A stretch of 64,000 bases of DNA from Conyzicola nivalis (GTDB lineage: Bacteria; Actinomycetota; Actinomycetes; Actinomycetales; Microbacteriaceae). Under the pieces are notes generated by a model. The model was not told the origin of the DNA, did not search any database, and saw only the letters and a program-made list of their open reading frames with translations. This document shows, piece after piece, positions 26,996 to 35,962 of this stretch. The stretch covers positions 1,194,882 to 1,258,881 of the forward strand of contig NZ_BMGB01000001.1 of the NCBI RefSeq assembly GCF_014639655.1. The letters run 5' to 3'. Every line of letters begins with the position of its first letter. Position 1 is the first letter of the stretch. A program made the translations under genes and the position numbers.

Positions 26996-28698
26996 GCCTG
27001 TTATCGGTCTCGAACCTCAGCGTGCGTTTCGGCGCCGCGACCGTGGTCTCGGGTGTCTCGTTCGACGTGCAGCCGGGCGAGTGTGTCGGAATCGTCGGCG
27101 AGAGCGGCTCGGGCAAAAGTGTCACGGCGCGCGCCCTGCTCGGTCTGGCCGGCAAACGGGCGCGGGTCACGGCGGACGCGCTGACCTTTAGCAGTACGGA
27201 AATTCAGGACGCAAGCCCCCGCCGGCTGCGCTCGCTTCGCGGCCGGGAGATCGGCTATGTTTCGCAGGGAGCCCTCGTGGCTCTCGACCCGCTTCGGCCG
27301 GTCGGTCGGGAAATCTCCGACCCACTGCGCCTCCACACATCGAGCACACCCGCACAGCGTCGTGCGCGTGTGCTCGAGTTGCTCGCCGACGTCGGCGTAC
27401 CCGAGCCACAGCTCAGAACGGGCCAACGCCCCGACGAGCTCTCGGGCGGCTTGCGCCAGCGTGCCGTGATCGCGTCGGCGATCGCGCTGCGTCCGCGCCT
27501 GCTCATCGCCGACGAACCCACCACCGCCCTCGACTCGACCGTGCAGGCCGGCATCCTCGACCTGCTGGAGCGGCTGCGCGACGAGGGCACCGCGCTCGTG
27601 CTGATCAGCCACGACCTCGCCGTGGTGTCACGGCTCGCCTCCCGCGTGCTCGTGATGAACGCCGGACAGATCGTGGAGAGCGGCCCGACCGCACAGGTGT
27701 TGGGGGCGCCGCAGCATCCGTACACCCGCCGCCTCATCGCGGCCGTTCCCACCGACCGACCCCGCGGGTCCCGCCTGACCGCCCCGGCCGCTCCCCCGGC
27801 CCCCGCAGCCGGCCCAGCCACCTCAGAGACCGGCACCGTCGGAAATTCAGGAAGCCGGGTCGCGGATGACCCGCAGACCGCCGTTTCGACCCCCGCCGCG
27901 ACGGCGCCTCCTGAATTTCCGAACAACCCCGTCGTGGTCACCGCCAGCCACCTCAGCCGGCGCTTCGGCGACCGGCTCGCGGTCGACGACGTGAGCTTCA
28001 CGCTCGAGCGCGGGCGCACACTGGGTGTCGTCGGCGAGAGCGGTTCGGGCAAGACCACGGTCGCGCGGCTGGTGCTGGCGCTCGACCGTCCCGACAGCGG
28101 CGACGTGCACGTTCTCGGCCGACCGTGGACCACGGCCACCGAGCGCGAGCGTCGGCCGCTGCGCCCCCGCATCGGCGCGATCTACCAGGACGCGCTGAGC
28201 TCGTTCGACCCGCGGCTGACGGTCGGGCGCATCCTCGCCGACGCGCTCAGCCACGGCCGCTCGACGCGGGCGGGCGACGAGGTGGCGCGGCTCCTCGGCC
28301 GGGTGGGGCTCGATGCCTCCGTCGCGGCGCGCCGGCCGCTGCACCTCTCGGGCGGGCAGCAGCAGCGGGTCGCGATCGCGAGGGCCATCGCGGCAGAACC
28401 CGACGTGATCGTCTGCGACGAACCGGTGTCGAGCCTCGACGTGTCGGTGCAGGCCCAGGTGCTCGACCTGCTCGACGACCTGCAGCGCGACCTCGGGATC
28501 AGCTACCTGTTCATCACCCACGACCTCGGCGTCGTGCGGCACGTGAGCGACGAGGTGCTGGTCATGCAGCACGGCCGCGTCGTGGAGCGCGGTTCGACCG
28601 AGGCCGTCTTCGCCGATCCGCGCGAGGAATACACGCGGGCCCTGTTCGCCTCCGCCCCGCGCATCGCCGTGTGGCGGGGTTCGAGCCCGTCGCCCTAG
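26992..28698 (+). CDS. ABC transporter ATP-binding protein, two fused ATPase domains
   Basis: 568 residues in DppD-DppF order. Domain 1 has Walker A GESGSGKS (36-43), signature LSGGLRQR and Walker B LLIADEPTTALD. Domain 2 has GESGSGKTT, LSGGQQQRVAIARAI and DVIVCDEPVSSLD. The linker between them is Pro/Ala-rich and includes 28 codons from an 84-bp element with 14-bp inverted ends. GTG start at 26992 with GTGA overlap to the permease. This completes a four-gene importer. Codon use is less biased around 27180-27420. Confidence 0.93.
   Translation: MSLLSVSNLSVRFGAATVVSGVSFDVQPGECVGIVGESGSGKSVTARALLGLAGKRARVTADALTFSSTEIQDASPRRLRSLRGREIGYVSQGALVALDPLRPVGREISDPLRLHTSSTPAQRRARVLELLADVGVPEPQLRTGQRPDELSGGLRQRAVIASAIALRPRLLIADEPTTALDSTVQAGILDLLERLRDEGTALVLISHDLAVVSRLASRVLVMNAGQIVESGPTAQVLGAPQHPYTRRLIAAVPTDRPRGSRLTAPAAPPAPAAGPATSETGTVGNSGSRVADDPQTAVSTPAATAPPEFPNNPVVVTASHLSRRFGDRLAVDDVSFTLERGRTLGVVGESGSGKTTVARLVLALDRPDSGDVHVLGRPWTTATERERRPLRPRIGAIYQDALSSFDPRLTVGRILADALSHGRSTRAGDEVARLLGRVGLDASVAARRPLHLSGGQQQRVAIARAIAAEPDVIVCDEPVSSLDVSVQAQVLDLLDDLQRDLGISYLFITHDLGVVRHVSDEVLVMQHGRVVERGSTEAVFADPREEYTRALFASAPRIAVWRGSSPSP
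27198..27209. repeat. single copy of the GGAAATTCAGGA repeat
   Basis: This AT-rich 12-mer (13 bases, CGGAAATTCAGGA, shared with the pair below) lies within ATPase domain 1, encoding part of STEIQDASPRR. The surrounding protein keeps normal family length, so nothing appears inserted here; it may be a gene-conversion footprint or chance. Confidence 0.4.
27839..27922. repeat. 84-bp MITE/REP-like element with 14-bp terminal inverted repeats
   Basis: TCGGAAATTCAGGA (27839-27852) and its exact reverse complement TCCTGAATTTCCGA (27909-27922) bound an 84-bp segment. It also holds an inner GGGTC/GACCC hairpin. Its length is a multiple of three and it keeps the ABC ATPase frame open, encoding linker residues. 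It looks like a small interspersed palindromic element inside a gene. No other copy of the complete element was noticed in this window. Confidence 0.55.
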
Positions 28699-28748
28699 AC
28701 TGCTGGGCGAACTGCGGCAGCCCGCCAGCGACCGAAGGAGAGCATGCC

Positions 28749-29675
28749 ATGAGCAACCACACACCGACCGGCCCGCCCGAAAGCGACAAGAGCCGCAAGC
28801 AGGGTGCGGATGACGCGGCGTCAGACACCACGCCGGGTGACACACCCACCGAACGCTTCGACGCGGCGGACGCCGACACCCCCACCGCGGCCGGACCGCA
28901 CGACGCCGCACCGTACGACGCCGACGGCGCGGACACGCCCACCGAGCGTTTCGACCCGGTGATCGACGAGACGCCCACCGACCGCTTCGAGGCACCCACC
29001 GCGCCGACCGACGCCGCAACCCGCATCCTTCCGGCCCAGGGTGGTGCGACGCCCGCGACGCCCTACCCGACCCGCGCGTACCCGCCGGCCGCCGCGCCCC
29101 CCGCGGCGACGGTGCGCACCGTGACATCCGGACCCGTCCCGCCCAAGGCCGACCCGACCGCGAAGAAGAGCCGCACGCTGCTGTACTGGCTCATCGGCAT
29201 CGGCGTCGTCCTGCTCATCGCCGTGATCGTGCTGCTCGTCACCCTGTTCTCGAACCCGGACGACGCTGCCGTCGCGCCGACCCCGACGCCCACACAGTCG
29301 GCGGCCCCGAGCGCCGCGCCCGCGCCCACCGAGGAGCCGGAAGAGGAAGAGCCTGCCCCGGCGCCGAGCCCGAGCGCTCCCCCGGCGGCGGGCCCGACCT
29401 TCGCCACCTTCACGGCCCCGACGAGCGCCGAGTGCGAGGCCGAGGAGGGAGAAGCACCGCTGGTGTTCTCGTGGTCGAGCGACAATGCCGTGCGCGCCTA
29501 CTTCGGCGTCGGCACGCAGAACGCCGCGATCAACCCGACCGAGAGCGACCTGCCGCCCACGGCGACCTTCGATGAGGTCCCGTACGACTGCGCCGTGCCC
29601 TCGCAGGTCTACACGGTGACCCTCGAGGACGAGCTGGGCGCGCTCGCCAGCCGTACCGTCACCGTCACGAGGTAG
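28749..29675 (+). CDS. single-pass membrane protein with disordered TPTERF-repeat N-terminus
   Basis: 308 residues. Residues 1-135 are disordered and cytoplasmic by prediction, with three related motifs: TPTERFDAA, TPTERFDPV and TPTDRFEAP. One membrane helix follows (YWLIGIGVVLLIAVIVLLVTLF, about 150-171), then a Pro/Ala/Glu spacer and a small extracytoplasmic Ig-like domain with two cysteines (SAECEAEEGEAPLVFSWSSD to YDCAVPSQVYTV). TPTERF repeats with Thr resemble Ser/Thr-kinase substrates, but this is inference. It sits alone between the ABC operon and valS. Confidence 0.8.
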   Translation: MSNHTPTGPPESDKSRKQGADDAASDTTPGDTPTERFDAADADTPTAAGPHDAAPYDADGADTPTERFDPVIDETPTDRFEAPTAPTDAATRILPAQGGATPATPYPTRAYPPAAAPPAATVRTVTSGPVPPKADPTAKKSRTLLYWLIGIGVVLLIAVIVLLVTLFSNPDDAAVAPTPTPTQSAAPSAAPAPTEEPEEEEPAPAPSPSAPPAAGPTFATFTAPTSAECEAEEGEAPLVFSWSSDNAVRAYFGVGTQNAAINPTESDLPPTATFDEVPYDCAVPSQVYTVTLEDELGALASRTVTVTR

Positions 29676-29761
29676 CGGCCGCGGGCGAGCGGTTAGAATC
29701 GGAGGCAATCCAGGCACCTCTCCACCGACACGGTGCCGCCTATAGAACCGGAGCGCCACCC

Positions 29762-32341
29762 ATGCCCAACCCGATGCCAGAAAAGCCCGCGCTCGAAGGA
29801 CTCGAAGAGAAGTGGGGCGCCTCCTGGGAGGCCCAGGGAACCTACCGATTCGACCGCGACCGCGCGACCAAAGAGAACGTGTTCTCGATCGACACTCCCC
29901 CGCCCACCGCGTCGGGCAGCCTGCACATCGGTCACGTCTTCAGCTACACCCACATGGACCTCATCGCGCGCTACCAGCGCATGCGCGGCAAAGACATCTT
30001 CTACCCGATGGGCTGGGACGATAACGGCCTCCCCACCGAGCGTCGCGTGCAGAACTACTACGGCGTGCGCTGCGACCCCTCGCTGCCGTACGTCGAGGGC
30101 TACGTGCCCCCTCTCGAGGGCGGCGACAACGCGTCGAGCAAGGCGGCCGACCAGGTCCCGGTCTCGCGTCGCAACTTCATCGAGCTGTGCGAGAAGCTGA
30201 CCGCCGAAGACGAGCAGCAGTTCGAACTGCTCTGGCGCCAGCTCGGACTGAGCGTCGACTGGACCCAGTCGTACCGAACGATCGGCGACGAGGCGCAGAC
30301 CGCCGCCCAGCGCGCGTTCCTGCGCAACATCGAGCGCGGCGAGGCCTACCAGGCCGACGCACCCACCCTCTGGGACGTCACCTTCCGCACCGCCGTTGCC
30401 CAGGCCGAGCTCGAAGACAAGGAAATGCCGGCCGCCTACCACCGTCTGGCATTCCACAAGGCCGACGGCGACGACGTCTTCATCGAGACGACCCGCCCCG
30501 AACTGCTGGCGGCCTGCGTGGCGCTCGTCGCGCATCCGGACGACGACCGCTACAAGCACCTCTTCGGCACCAACGTGACCACCCCGGTCTTCGGCGTCGA
30601 GGTGCCCGTCGTGGCGCACCACCTCGCCCAGATCGACAAGGGCTCCGGTATCGCCATGATCTGCACCTTCGGCGACGTGACCGACGTCGTCTGGTGGCGC
30701 GAGCTCGACCTGCCGAACCGCACCATCATCGGTGCCGACGGACGAATCGTGGCGGATGCGCCCGAGGCCATCGCGACCGCCGCCGCGAAGGCGGCGTACG
30801 CCGAGATCTCCGGCAAGACCGTGTTCAGCGCCAAGGCGAAGATGGTCGAGCTGCTCAAGGCGAGCGGCGAGATGATCGGCGACGCCAAGCCCATCACGCA
30901 CTCGGTCAAGTTCTTCGAGAAGGGCGACAAGCCGCTCGAGATCATCTCGACTCACCAGTGGTACATCGCCAACGGCGCCCGCGACGCCGACCTCAGGGCG
31001 CGGCTGCTGCAGCGCGGCAAGGACGTGAACTTCGTTCCCGAGTTCATGCGCGTGCGCTACGAGAACTGGGTCGGCGGCCTCACCGGCGACTGGCTCATCT
31101 CGCGCCAGCGCTTCTTCGGCGTGCCGATCCCCGTCTGGTACGAGCTCGACGAGAACGGCGACAAGGGCCGGGTGATCGTGCCGAGCGAAGACCAGCTGCC
31201 GGTCGACCCCGCGTCGCACACCGCCCCCGGCTTCGACGAGGCCCAGCGCGGCCAGCCCGGCGGCTTCGTCGGCGAGGTCGACATCATGGACACCTGGGCC
31301 ACCTCCTCGCTCACGCCGCAGATCGCCGGCGGCTGGGAGAGCGACCCCGAGCTGTTCGACCTGGTTTTCCCGTACTCGCTGCGCAGCCAGGGACAGGACA
31401 TCATCCGCACCTGGCTGTTCTCGACCGTGTTGCGCGCCGAGCAGGAGCAGGGTGTCGCCCCGTGGAAGAACGCGGGCATCTCCGGATTCATCGTCGACCC
31501 TGACCGCAAGAAAATGTCGAAGTCGAAGGGCAACGTCGTCACGCCCAAGGGCATGCTCGACGACCACGGCTCCGACGCGGTGCGCTACTGGGCGGCCTCG
31601 TCGCGCCTCGGCACCGACGCCGCGTTCGACCCGCAGAACCCGAAGCAGATCAAGATCGGGCGCCGACTCGCGATCAAGGTGCTCAACGCGGCGAAGTTCG
31701 TCTACTCGTTCCCGGAGCCCGTCGCGGGGGCCGTCGCGACCGAGGCACTCGACCTCGACCTGCTCGCGGAACTCAACCGCGTCGTCGAGATCGCCACGAA
31801 GGCCTTCGACGAGTTCGATCACGCCCGCGCGCTCGAGACCACCGAGCACTTCTTCTGGGTGTTCTGCGACGACTACCTCGAGCTGGTGAAGGAGCGCGCC
31901 TACGGCTCGTCGACCCCCGAGGGCCAGGCCAGCGCCGCGATCACGCTGCGCACCGCGGTCGACGTGCTGCTGCGGCTCTTCGCACCGTTCATCCCGTTCG
32001 CGACCGAGGAGGTCTGGAGCTGGACCCACGACGACTCGGTACACACGGCGGCATGGCCCGTCGTCGCCCGTTCAGCAGGCTCTGGGACCGGCTCCGACGA
32101 ACCCACCGGGCTCCTGCCGCTCGTCTCGGAGGCGCTCATCAGCATCCGTCGCGCCAAGACCGACGCCAAGGCCTCGCAGAAGACCGAGGTGACCTCGGCG
32201 ACGATCTCCGGCCCGGCGATGCTCGAACTCGGTCTCGACGACCTCAAGGGCGTCGGCCGCATCGAGACCGTAACGTTCGTCGAGTCCGACACCGTCTCGG
32301 TGAGCGACATCGTCCTGGCCGAACAGCCGGCCGAGGCCTGA
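29762..32341 (+). CDS. valS: valyl-tRNA synthetase
   Basis: 859-residue class I synthetase for tRNA-Val. HIGH motif in ASGSLHIGHVFSYTHMD, editing domain in the middle (FIETTRPELLAACVALVAHPDD), KMSKS motif in DRKKMSKSKGNVVTP, then the anticodon-binding helical domain; the C-terminus has SIRRAKTDAK. Slightly shorter than family members that keep a full C-terminal coiled-coil arm. It follows a 54-bp leader ending CCACCC before the ATG. Its stop TGA shares one base with the next ATG, so the small GNAT is coupled to it. Confidence 0.96.
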   Translation: MPNPMPEKPALEGLEEKWGASWEAQGTYRFDRDRATKENVFSIDTPPPTASGSLHIGHVFSYTHMDLIARYQRMRGKDIFYPMGWDDNGLPTERRVQNYYGVRCDPSLPYVEGYVPPLEGGDNASSKAADQVPVSRRNFIELCEKLTAEDEQQFELLWRQLGLSVDWTQSYRTIGDEAQTAAQRAFLRNIERGEAYQADAPTLWDVTFRTAVAQAELEDKEMPAAYHRLAFHKADGDDVFIETTRPELLAACVALVAHPDDDRYKHLFGTNVTTPVFGVEVPVVAHHLAQIDKGSGIAMICTFGDVTDVVWWRELDLPNRTIIGADGRIVADAPEAIATAAAKAAYAEISGKTVFSAKAKMVELLKASGEMIGDAKPITHSVKFFEKGDKPLEIISTHQWYIANGARDADLRARLLQRGKDVNFVPEFMRVRYENWVGGLTGDWLISRQRFFGVPIPVWYELDENGDKGRVIVPSEDQLPVDPASHTAPGFDEAQRGQPGGFVGEVDIMDTWATSSLTPQIAGGWESDPELFDLVFPYSLRSQGQDIIRTWLFSTVLRAEQEQGVAPWKNAGISGFIVDPDRKKMSKSKGNVVTPKGMLDDHGSDAVRYWAASSRLGTDAAFDPQNPKQIKIGRRLAIKVLNAAKFVYSFPEPVAGAVATEALDLDLLAELNRVVEIATKAFDEFDHARALETTEHFFWVFCDDYLELVKERAYGSSTPEGQASAAITLRTAVDVLLRLFAPFIPFATEEVWSWTHDDSVHTAAWPVVARSAGSGTGSDEPTGLLPLVSEALISIRRAKTDAKASQKTEVTSATISGPAMLELGLDDLKGVGRIETVTFVESDTVSVSDIVLAEQPAEA

Positions 32342-32604
32342 TGACCGTCGTGGTTCGCCCCGTCGCGGCGGAGGACCGCTCCCAGTGGGAGCGGTTCTTC
32401 GTCGCGTACGGGGAGTTCTACGACCCGTCCGCGCGGGGAACGGGCACAGCCACCACCCTCATCGACGCGGTCACCGAGCGCGCGCGGGCCGCCGGCGGCG
32501 GCACCCTGCGCTGGATCACCGCGGCGGACAACGTCACCGCGCAGCGCGTGTACGACCGGGTGGCCGATCGGTCGACCTGGGTGACCTACGAACGGAAGAC
32601 CTGA
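32341..32604 (+). pseudogene. GNAT acetyltransferase with internal deletion
   Basis: 87 residues, half of a GNAT domain. The N-terminus (TVVVRPVAAEDRSQWERFFV) is joined directly to the C-terminal part: ARGTGTATTLIDAV, the R-G-x-G-x-A acetyl-CoA loop, then GGGTLRWITAADNVTAQRVYDRVA and TWVTYERKT. The central strands, about 60-65 residues, are missing without a frameshift. The remaining frame is intact and coupled to valS by TGATG. It is most likely a decaying remnant, or a truncated protein with an unknown role. Confidence 0.65.
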
Positions 32605-32607
32605 GAC

Positions 32608-32859
32608 ATGCAAATGGGAACCCGCTGGCCCGTCGGAGCCGAGACCCCCGACCGACTTCCGCCGGCCGTCGTGCTTGCGATCCGCGACGTCGAAGCGCAG
32701 CTCGCCGAGGTCGACACGAGCCAGTGGCGCTGGACGCTGACCTGGCTCGAGAACCGGCCGGTCGTGGAGCTCAACGACGGAACAACGATCCGCGTCGACC
32801 ACGTGGGCGAGGTCACCGTGTCGTTCGATGGGTCGGACGCCCCCGAAGACTCGCTCTAA
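32608..32859 (+). CDS. small conserved hypothetical protein
   Basis: 83 residues beginning MQMGTRWPVGAETPDRLP, 3 bp after the GNAT stop. Contains QLAEVDTSQWRWTLTWLENRPVVELNDG and ends with an acidic tail. No known domain is recognised. Two ATGs two codons apart can serve as start; the first is used here. The gene probably shares the valS transcript. Confidence 0.6.
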   Translation: MQMGTRWPVGAETPDRLPPAVVLAIRDVEAQLAEVDTSQWRWTLTWLENRPVVELNDGTTIRVDHVGEVTVSFDGSDAPEDSL

Positions 32860-32874
32860 TCGAGACAACGCACA

Positions 32875-32919
32875 CCGAGACGGCGCTGACCGGAACGGCG
32901 CTGACCGAGACGGCGCGCC
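32875..32919. repeat. three 15-bp tandem repeats
   Basis: Units CCGAGACGGCGCTGA, CCGGAACGGCGCTGA and CCGAGACGGCGCGCC lie between the stops of convergent genes. No terminator hairpin is seen here, so this array is all that separates the two transcription units. Confidence 0.55.
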
Positions 32920-32921
32920 TC

Positions 32922-33155
32922 TCAGAAGATGCGGAACAGCGGGAGATTCGCCCCCGCGTGCCGCTCTGACAGCAGCCTCTCCGCATCCTGCTCTGCCGCG
33001 CGGCGGATCATGAGCTCGTCGAAATCGACGGGCTCTGCGGCGCGGGCGGAGCGACGCTCGCTCCACGCGACGAGCGCCGAACCGATCGCCAATGCTGCTT
33101 TTTCGAGGGGTGCCGCCTGCGATTCGCTGCGACCCATCGTGCCTACTGCGTTCAT
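32922..33155 (-). CDS. small hypothetical protein downstream of an ArsR-type regulator
   Basis: 77 residues, MNAVGTMGRSESQAAP at the start, with helical AALAIGSALVAWSERRSAR and RAAEQDAERLLSERHAG. No domain is recognised. The gene is 26 bp behind the ArsR-type regulator and likely cotranscribed and controlled by it. The ATG at 33153-33155 follows GGATGGTGAGAAC. Confidence 0.6.
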   Translation of the reverse strand: MNAVGTMGRSESQAAPLEKAALAIGSALVAWSERRSARAAEPVDFDELMIRRAAEQDAERLLSERHAGANLPLFRIF

Positions 33156-33181
33156 GTTCTCACCATCCCTTAGCGCTGAAA

Positions 33182-33814
33182 TTAGTCCGTGCCACCGACA
33201 TTGTCGGCGGCCTCTGGTACCTCGTCCGCGTCCATCACGGGGAACGCGTTGAACTGGATCTGGACTGGCCGCGTACCGGGCACGCCCTCCTTCTTGTAGA
33301 GCGCCGCATAGCGCTCCGTGATCGTCTCGATCTCCGCGACGAGCTGCAGCAGCTGGTCGGAATTCAGTCGCAGGTTCGTGGTGTTCACCGTGGAGGCCTC
33401 GAACCACCGCTTCTCGAGCTGGGAGCTGCCGTTCTGGAGGAAATCGCCAAGCAAGGCGTCGCGGTTGACCTGCCACTCCCGGGTGATCATCTCGCTCGCC
33501 GCCCTCTCCGCACTGCGCGGCGCGAAGTCCGTCTCGATGATCGCGAGTCCGTCGGGCGAACGCTCCCACCAGCGCTCCCTGCCCGACCCGCGGGAGGTGT
33601 CCTCGCGCACGAAGCCGTGCTTCTCCAGCTGACGCAGGTGGTAACTGGTGGACCCGCTCGACTCGCCCAGCCGGTCGGCGAGCCCGCTGGCCGTGAACGA
33701 CCCGTAGGTCGACAGGGTGTCGAGGATCCGAACCCGCAGCGGGTGTGCGAGCGCCTTCAGCCCGGTCATGTCGACGTGACGAATGCCCTCGGTGGGCCGC
33801 TGCGGAGTTGTCAT
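33182..33814 (-). CDS. ArsR-family winged-helix regulator
   Basis: 210 residues. The N-terminal winged helix (about 15-100) reads MTGLKALAHPLRVRILDTL, FTASGLADRLGESSGSTSYHLRQLEKHGFV and a wing with GRERWWERSPDG. The C-terminal part is helical and carries an NTTNLRLNSDQLLQLVAEIETI segment seen in actinobacterial transcriptional regulators of this type. No Cys metal box is visible, so it is unlikely to be a classic metal sensor. It probably autoregulates through the TGCAAAG repeats directly upstream. Confidence 0.88.
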   Translation of the reverse strand: MTTPQRPTEGIRHVDMTGLKALAHPLRVRILDTLSTYGSFTASGLADRLGESSGSTSYHLRQLEKHGFVREDTSRGSGRERWWERSPDGLAIIETDFAPRSAERAASEMITREWQVNRDALLGDFLQNGSSQLEKRWFEASTVNTTNLRLNSDQLLQLVAEIETITERYAALYKKEGVPGTRPVQIQFNAFPVMDADEVPEAADNVGGTD

Positions 33815-33816
33815 GG

Positions 33817-33876
33817 TGCAAAGATACTGCTGCAAAGCTTTCTTTGCAAGGGTTAGTTTGCAAATAGGTCTTTGCA
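33817..33876 (-). promoter_or_regulatory. operator with five TGCAAAG/CTTTGCA half-sites
   Basis: Half-sites occur at 33817-33823, 33831-33837, 33842-33848 (inverted), 33857-33864 (TTTGCAAA) and 33870-33876 (inverted), within 60 bp before the regulator start at 33814. Centres are spaced 11-15 bp. The cluster very likely binds the adjacent winged-helix protein. The repeats are seen; binding is inferred. Confidence 0.65.
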
Positions 33877-33934
33877 CGGACGCCCGTCGGGCTGTCGCCG
33901 GGGTCGGGCGGATGTCGCGGCCTAGTCTGAATCC

Positions 33935-35962
33935 ATGACGAACCCGTTCTTCACCGCCAGCACCCTCCCGTTCGGCCTCCCGCCCTTCGCGGAGATCGAA
34001 GACGCGCACTACCGGCCGGGATTCGACAAGGGCTTCACCGAGCAGCTGGCGGAGATCGAGCGCATCGTCGCGAACCCGGACGCGCCCACGTTCGAGAACA
34101 CGTTCCTCCCCCTCGAGCGCAGCGGTCGCGTGCTCGACCGCGTCTCCTCGGTGTTCTACAACCAGAGCTCGTCGCACAGCAGCGAGTTCACCAACGATCT
34201 CGAAGAGGAGATCGCCCCGCTCTACGCAGCCCACCGCGACGCCATCCTGCTCGACGCGGGCCTGTTCGGCCGCATCGATTCCGTCTACTCGCGGCTCGAC
34301 GACCTCGACCTCGACCCGGAGTCGCGCTACCTCGTCGAGCGCTACCACGCCGAGTTCACGATCGCCGGCGCCGGCCTCAGCGACGACGACAAGGAAACGC
34401 TGCGTGACTTCAACACCCGGTTGTCGAGCCTCACCACGAGGTTCGAGAAGAACCTGCTGGCCGACACGAACGAGCTCGCGATCGTAATCGACGAGGTCGC
34501 CGAGCTAGACGGCCTCGGCGAGGGCGAGATCTCGGCGGCGGCGCAGGCCGCGTCCGACCGCGGGCTCGAGGGCAAGTACCTCCTGACGCTGGTGCTCCCG
34601 ACGGGTCATCCGTATCTCTCCTCGCTCACCGACCGCCGCGTGCGGAAGCGGATCATGACCGCGTCCCGCTCCCGCGGCGGCCGCGACAACGAGTTCGACA
34701 ACCGCGACCTCGTGCTGGAGATCACGAAGCTGCGGGCAGAGCGCGCGCGGCTGCTCGGATTCGACAGTCATGCCGCCTACGTCACCGCCGACCAGACCGC
34801 CAAGACGCCCGAGAACGTGTTCGACATGCTCGGCAGGCTCGCGCCGATCGCGGCCGGGAACGCCCGCGCCGAGCAGGAACAGCTGCAGAACCTGGCCGAC
34901 GAGCCGATCGAAGCGTGGGACTGGGCGTTCTACAGCGAGAAGGTGCGCGCCGCCACCTACGACGTCGACACCGCGGCGATGCGCCCGTACTTCGAGGCGG
35001 AGCGCGCGCTGCACGACGGCGTCTTCTTCGCGGCCACGCGGCTCTACGGCATCACGTTCGAGGAGCGCCCCGACCTCGTCGCCTACCACCCGGACGCGCG
35101 CGTGTTCGAGGTGAGCAACGAGGACGGGTCGCCGCTCGGGCTCTACGTCTACGACCTGTACACGCGTGATTCGAAGCGCGGCGGCGCGTGGATGAACCCG
35201 CTCATCTCGCAGAGCAAGCTGCTGGCAACACCCACGGTGGTCGTGAACAACCTCAACGTGCCGAAGCCGGCGCCGGGCTCCCCCACGCTGCTCAGCTACG
35301 ACGAGCTCACCACGCTGTTCCACGAGTTCGGGCACGCGCTGCACGGGCTGTTCGCGCGCGTCACGTACCCGAAGTTCGCGGGGACTAACGTGTTCCGGGA
35401 CTTCGTGGAGTTTCCGAGCCAGGTCAACGAGATGTGGATGCTCTGGCCCGAGGTACTCGCGAACTACGCCGTGCACTTCGAGACCGGCGAGCCGATGCCG
35501 CGGGAGCTCGTGGACAAGCTGCACGCGTCATCCGCCTTCAATGAAGGCTTCGAGACGAGTTCCTACCTGGCCGCGGCGCTGCTCGACCAGGCCTGGCACG
35601 CGCTGTCGGCCGACGTTTCGATTTCGGATGTCGCGGAGTTCGAGTCTGCGGCCCTGGCGAACGTGGGTCTCGACAATCCCGCGGTGCCGACGCGGTACTC
35701 GAGCACGTACTTCGCGCACACCTTCTCCGGCGGATACGACGCCGGCTACTACTCCTACATCTGGAGCGAGGTGCTCGACGCGGACACCGTCGACTGGTTC
35801 GAGGAGAACGGCGGGCTGACCCGGGCGAACGGCGACCGCTTCCGCTCGCTGGTGCTCGGCGTGGGTGGGTCGAAGGATCCGCTCGAGGCGTTCCGGGAGT
35901 TCCGCGGACGCGACGCCGACCTCGCCCCGCTGCTCAAGCGCCGCGGCCTCGCTGCAGGTTGA
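33935..35962 (+). CDS. dcp: M3-family metallopeptidase (peptidyl-dipeptidase Dcp type)
   Basis: 675 residues, the usual length. The zinc site is HEFGHALHG (HExxH) with the downstream glutamate in EFPSQVNEMW, and the C-terminal family segment is FAHTFSGGYDAGYYSYIWSEVL. N-terminus NPFFTASTLPFGLPPF matches Dcp-type oligopeptidases. No signal peptide, so it is probably cytoplasmic peptide recycling. The stop codon lies inside the first unit of a 40-bp repeat. Confidence 0.95.
   Translation: MTNPFFTASTLPFGLPPFAEIEDAHYRPGFDKGFTEQLAEIERIVANPDAPTFENTFLPLERSGRVLDRVSSVFYNQSSSHSSEFTNDLEEEIAPLYAAHRDAILLDAGLFGRIDSVYSRLDDLDLDPESRYLVERYHAEFTIAGAGLSDDDKETLRDFNTRLSSLTTRFEKNLLADTNELAIVIDEVAELDGLGEGEISAAAQAASDRGLEGKYLLTLVLPTGHPYLSSLTDRRVRKRIMTASRSRGGRDNEFDNRDLVLEITKLRAERARLLGFDSHAAYVTADQTAKTPENVFDMLGRLAPIAAGNARAEQEQLQNLADEPIEAWDWAFYSEKVRAATYDVDTAAMRPYFEAERALHDGVFFAATRLYGITFEERPDLVAYHPDARVFEVSNEDGSPLGLYVYDLYTRDSKRGGAWMNPLISQSKLLATPTVVVNNLNVPKPAPGSPTLLSYDELTTLFHEFGHALHGLFARVTYPKFAGTNVFRDFVEFPSQVNEMWMLWPEVLANYAVHFETGEPMPRELVDKLHASSAFNEGFETSSYLAAALLDQAWHALSADVSISDVAEFESAALANVGLDNPAVPTRYSSTYFAHTFSGGYDAGYYSYIWSEVLDADTVDWFEENGGLTRANGDRFRSLVLGVGGSKDPLEAFREFRGRDADLAPLLKRRGLAAG

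Noticed and set aside
29693-32044. 783-codon minus-strand frame opposite valS
   Set aside because: Shadow of valS; no domain, and valS is full length.
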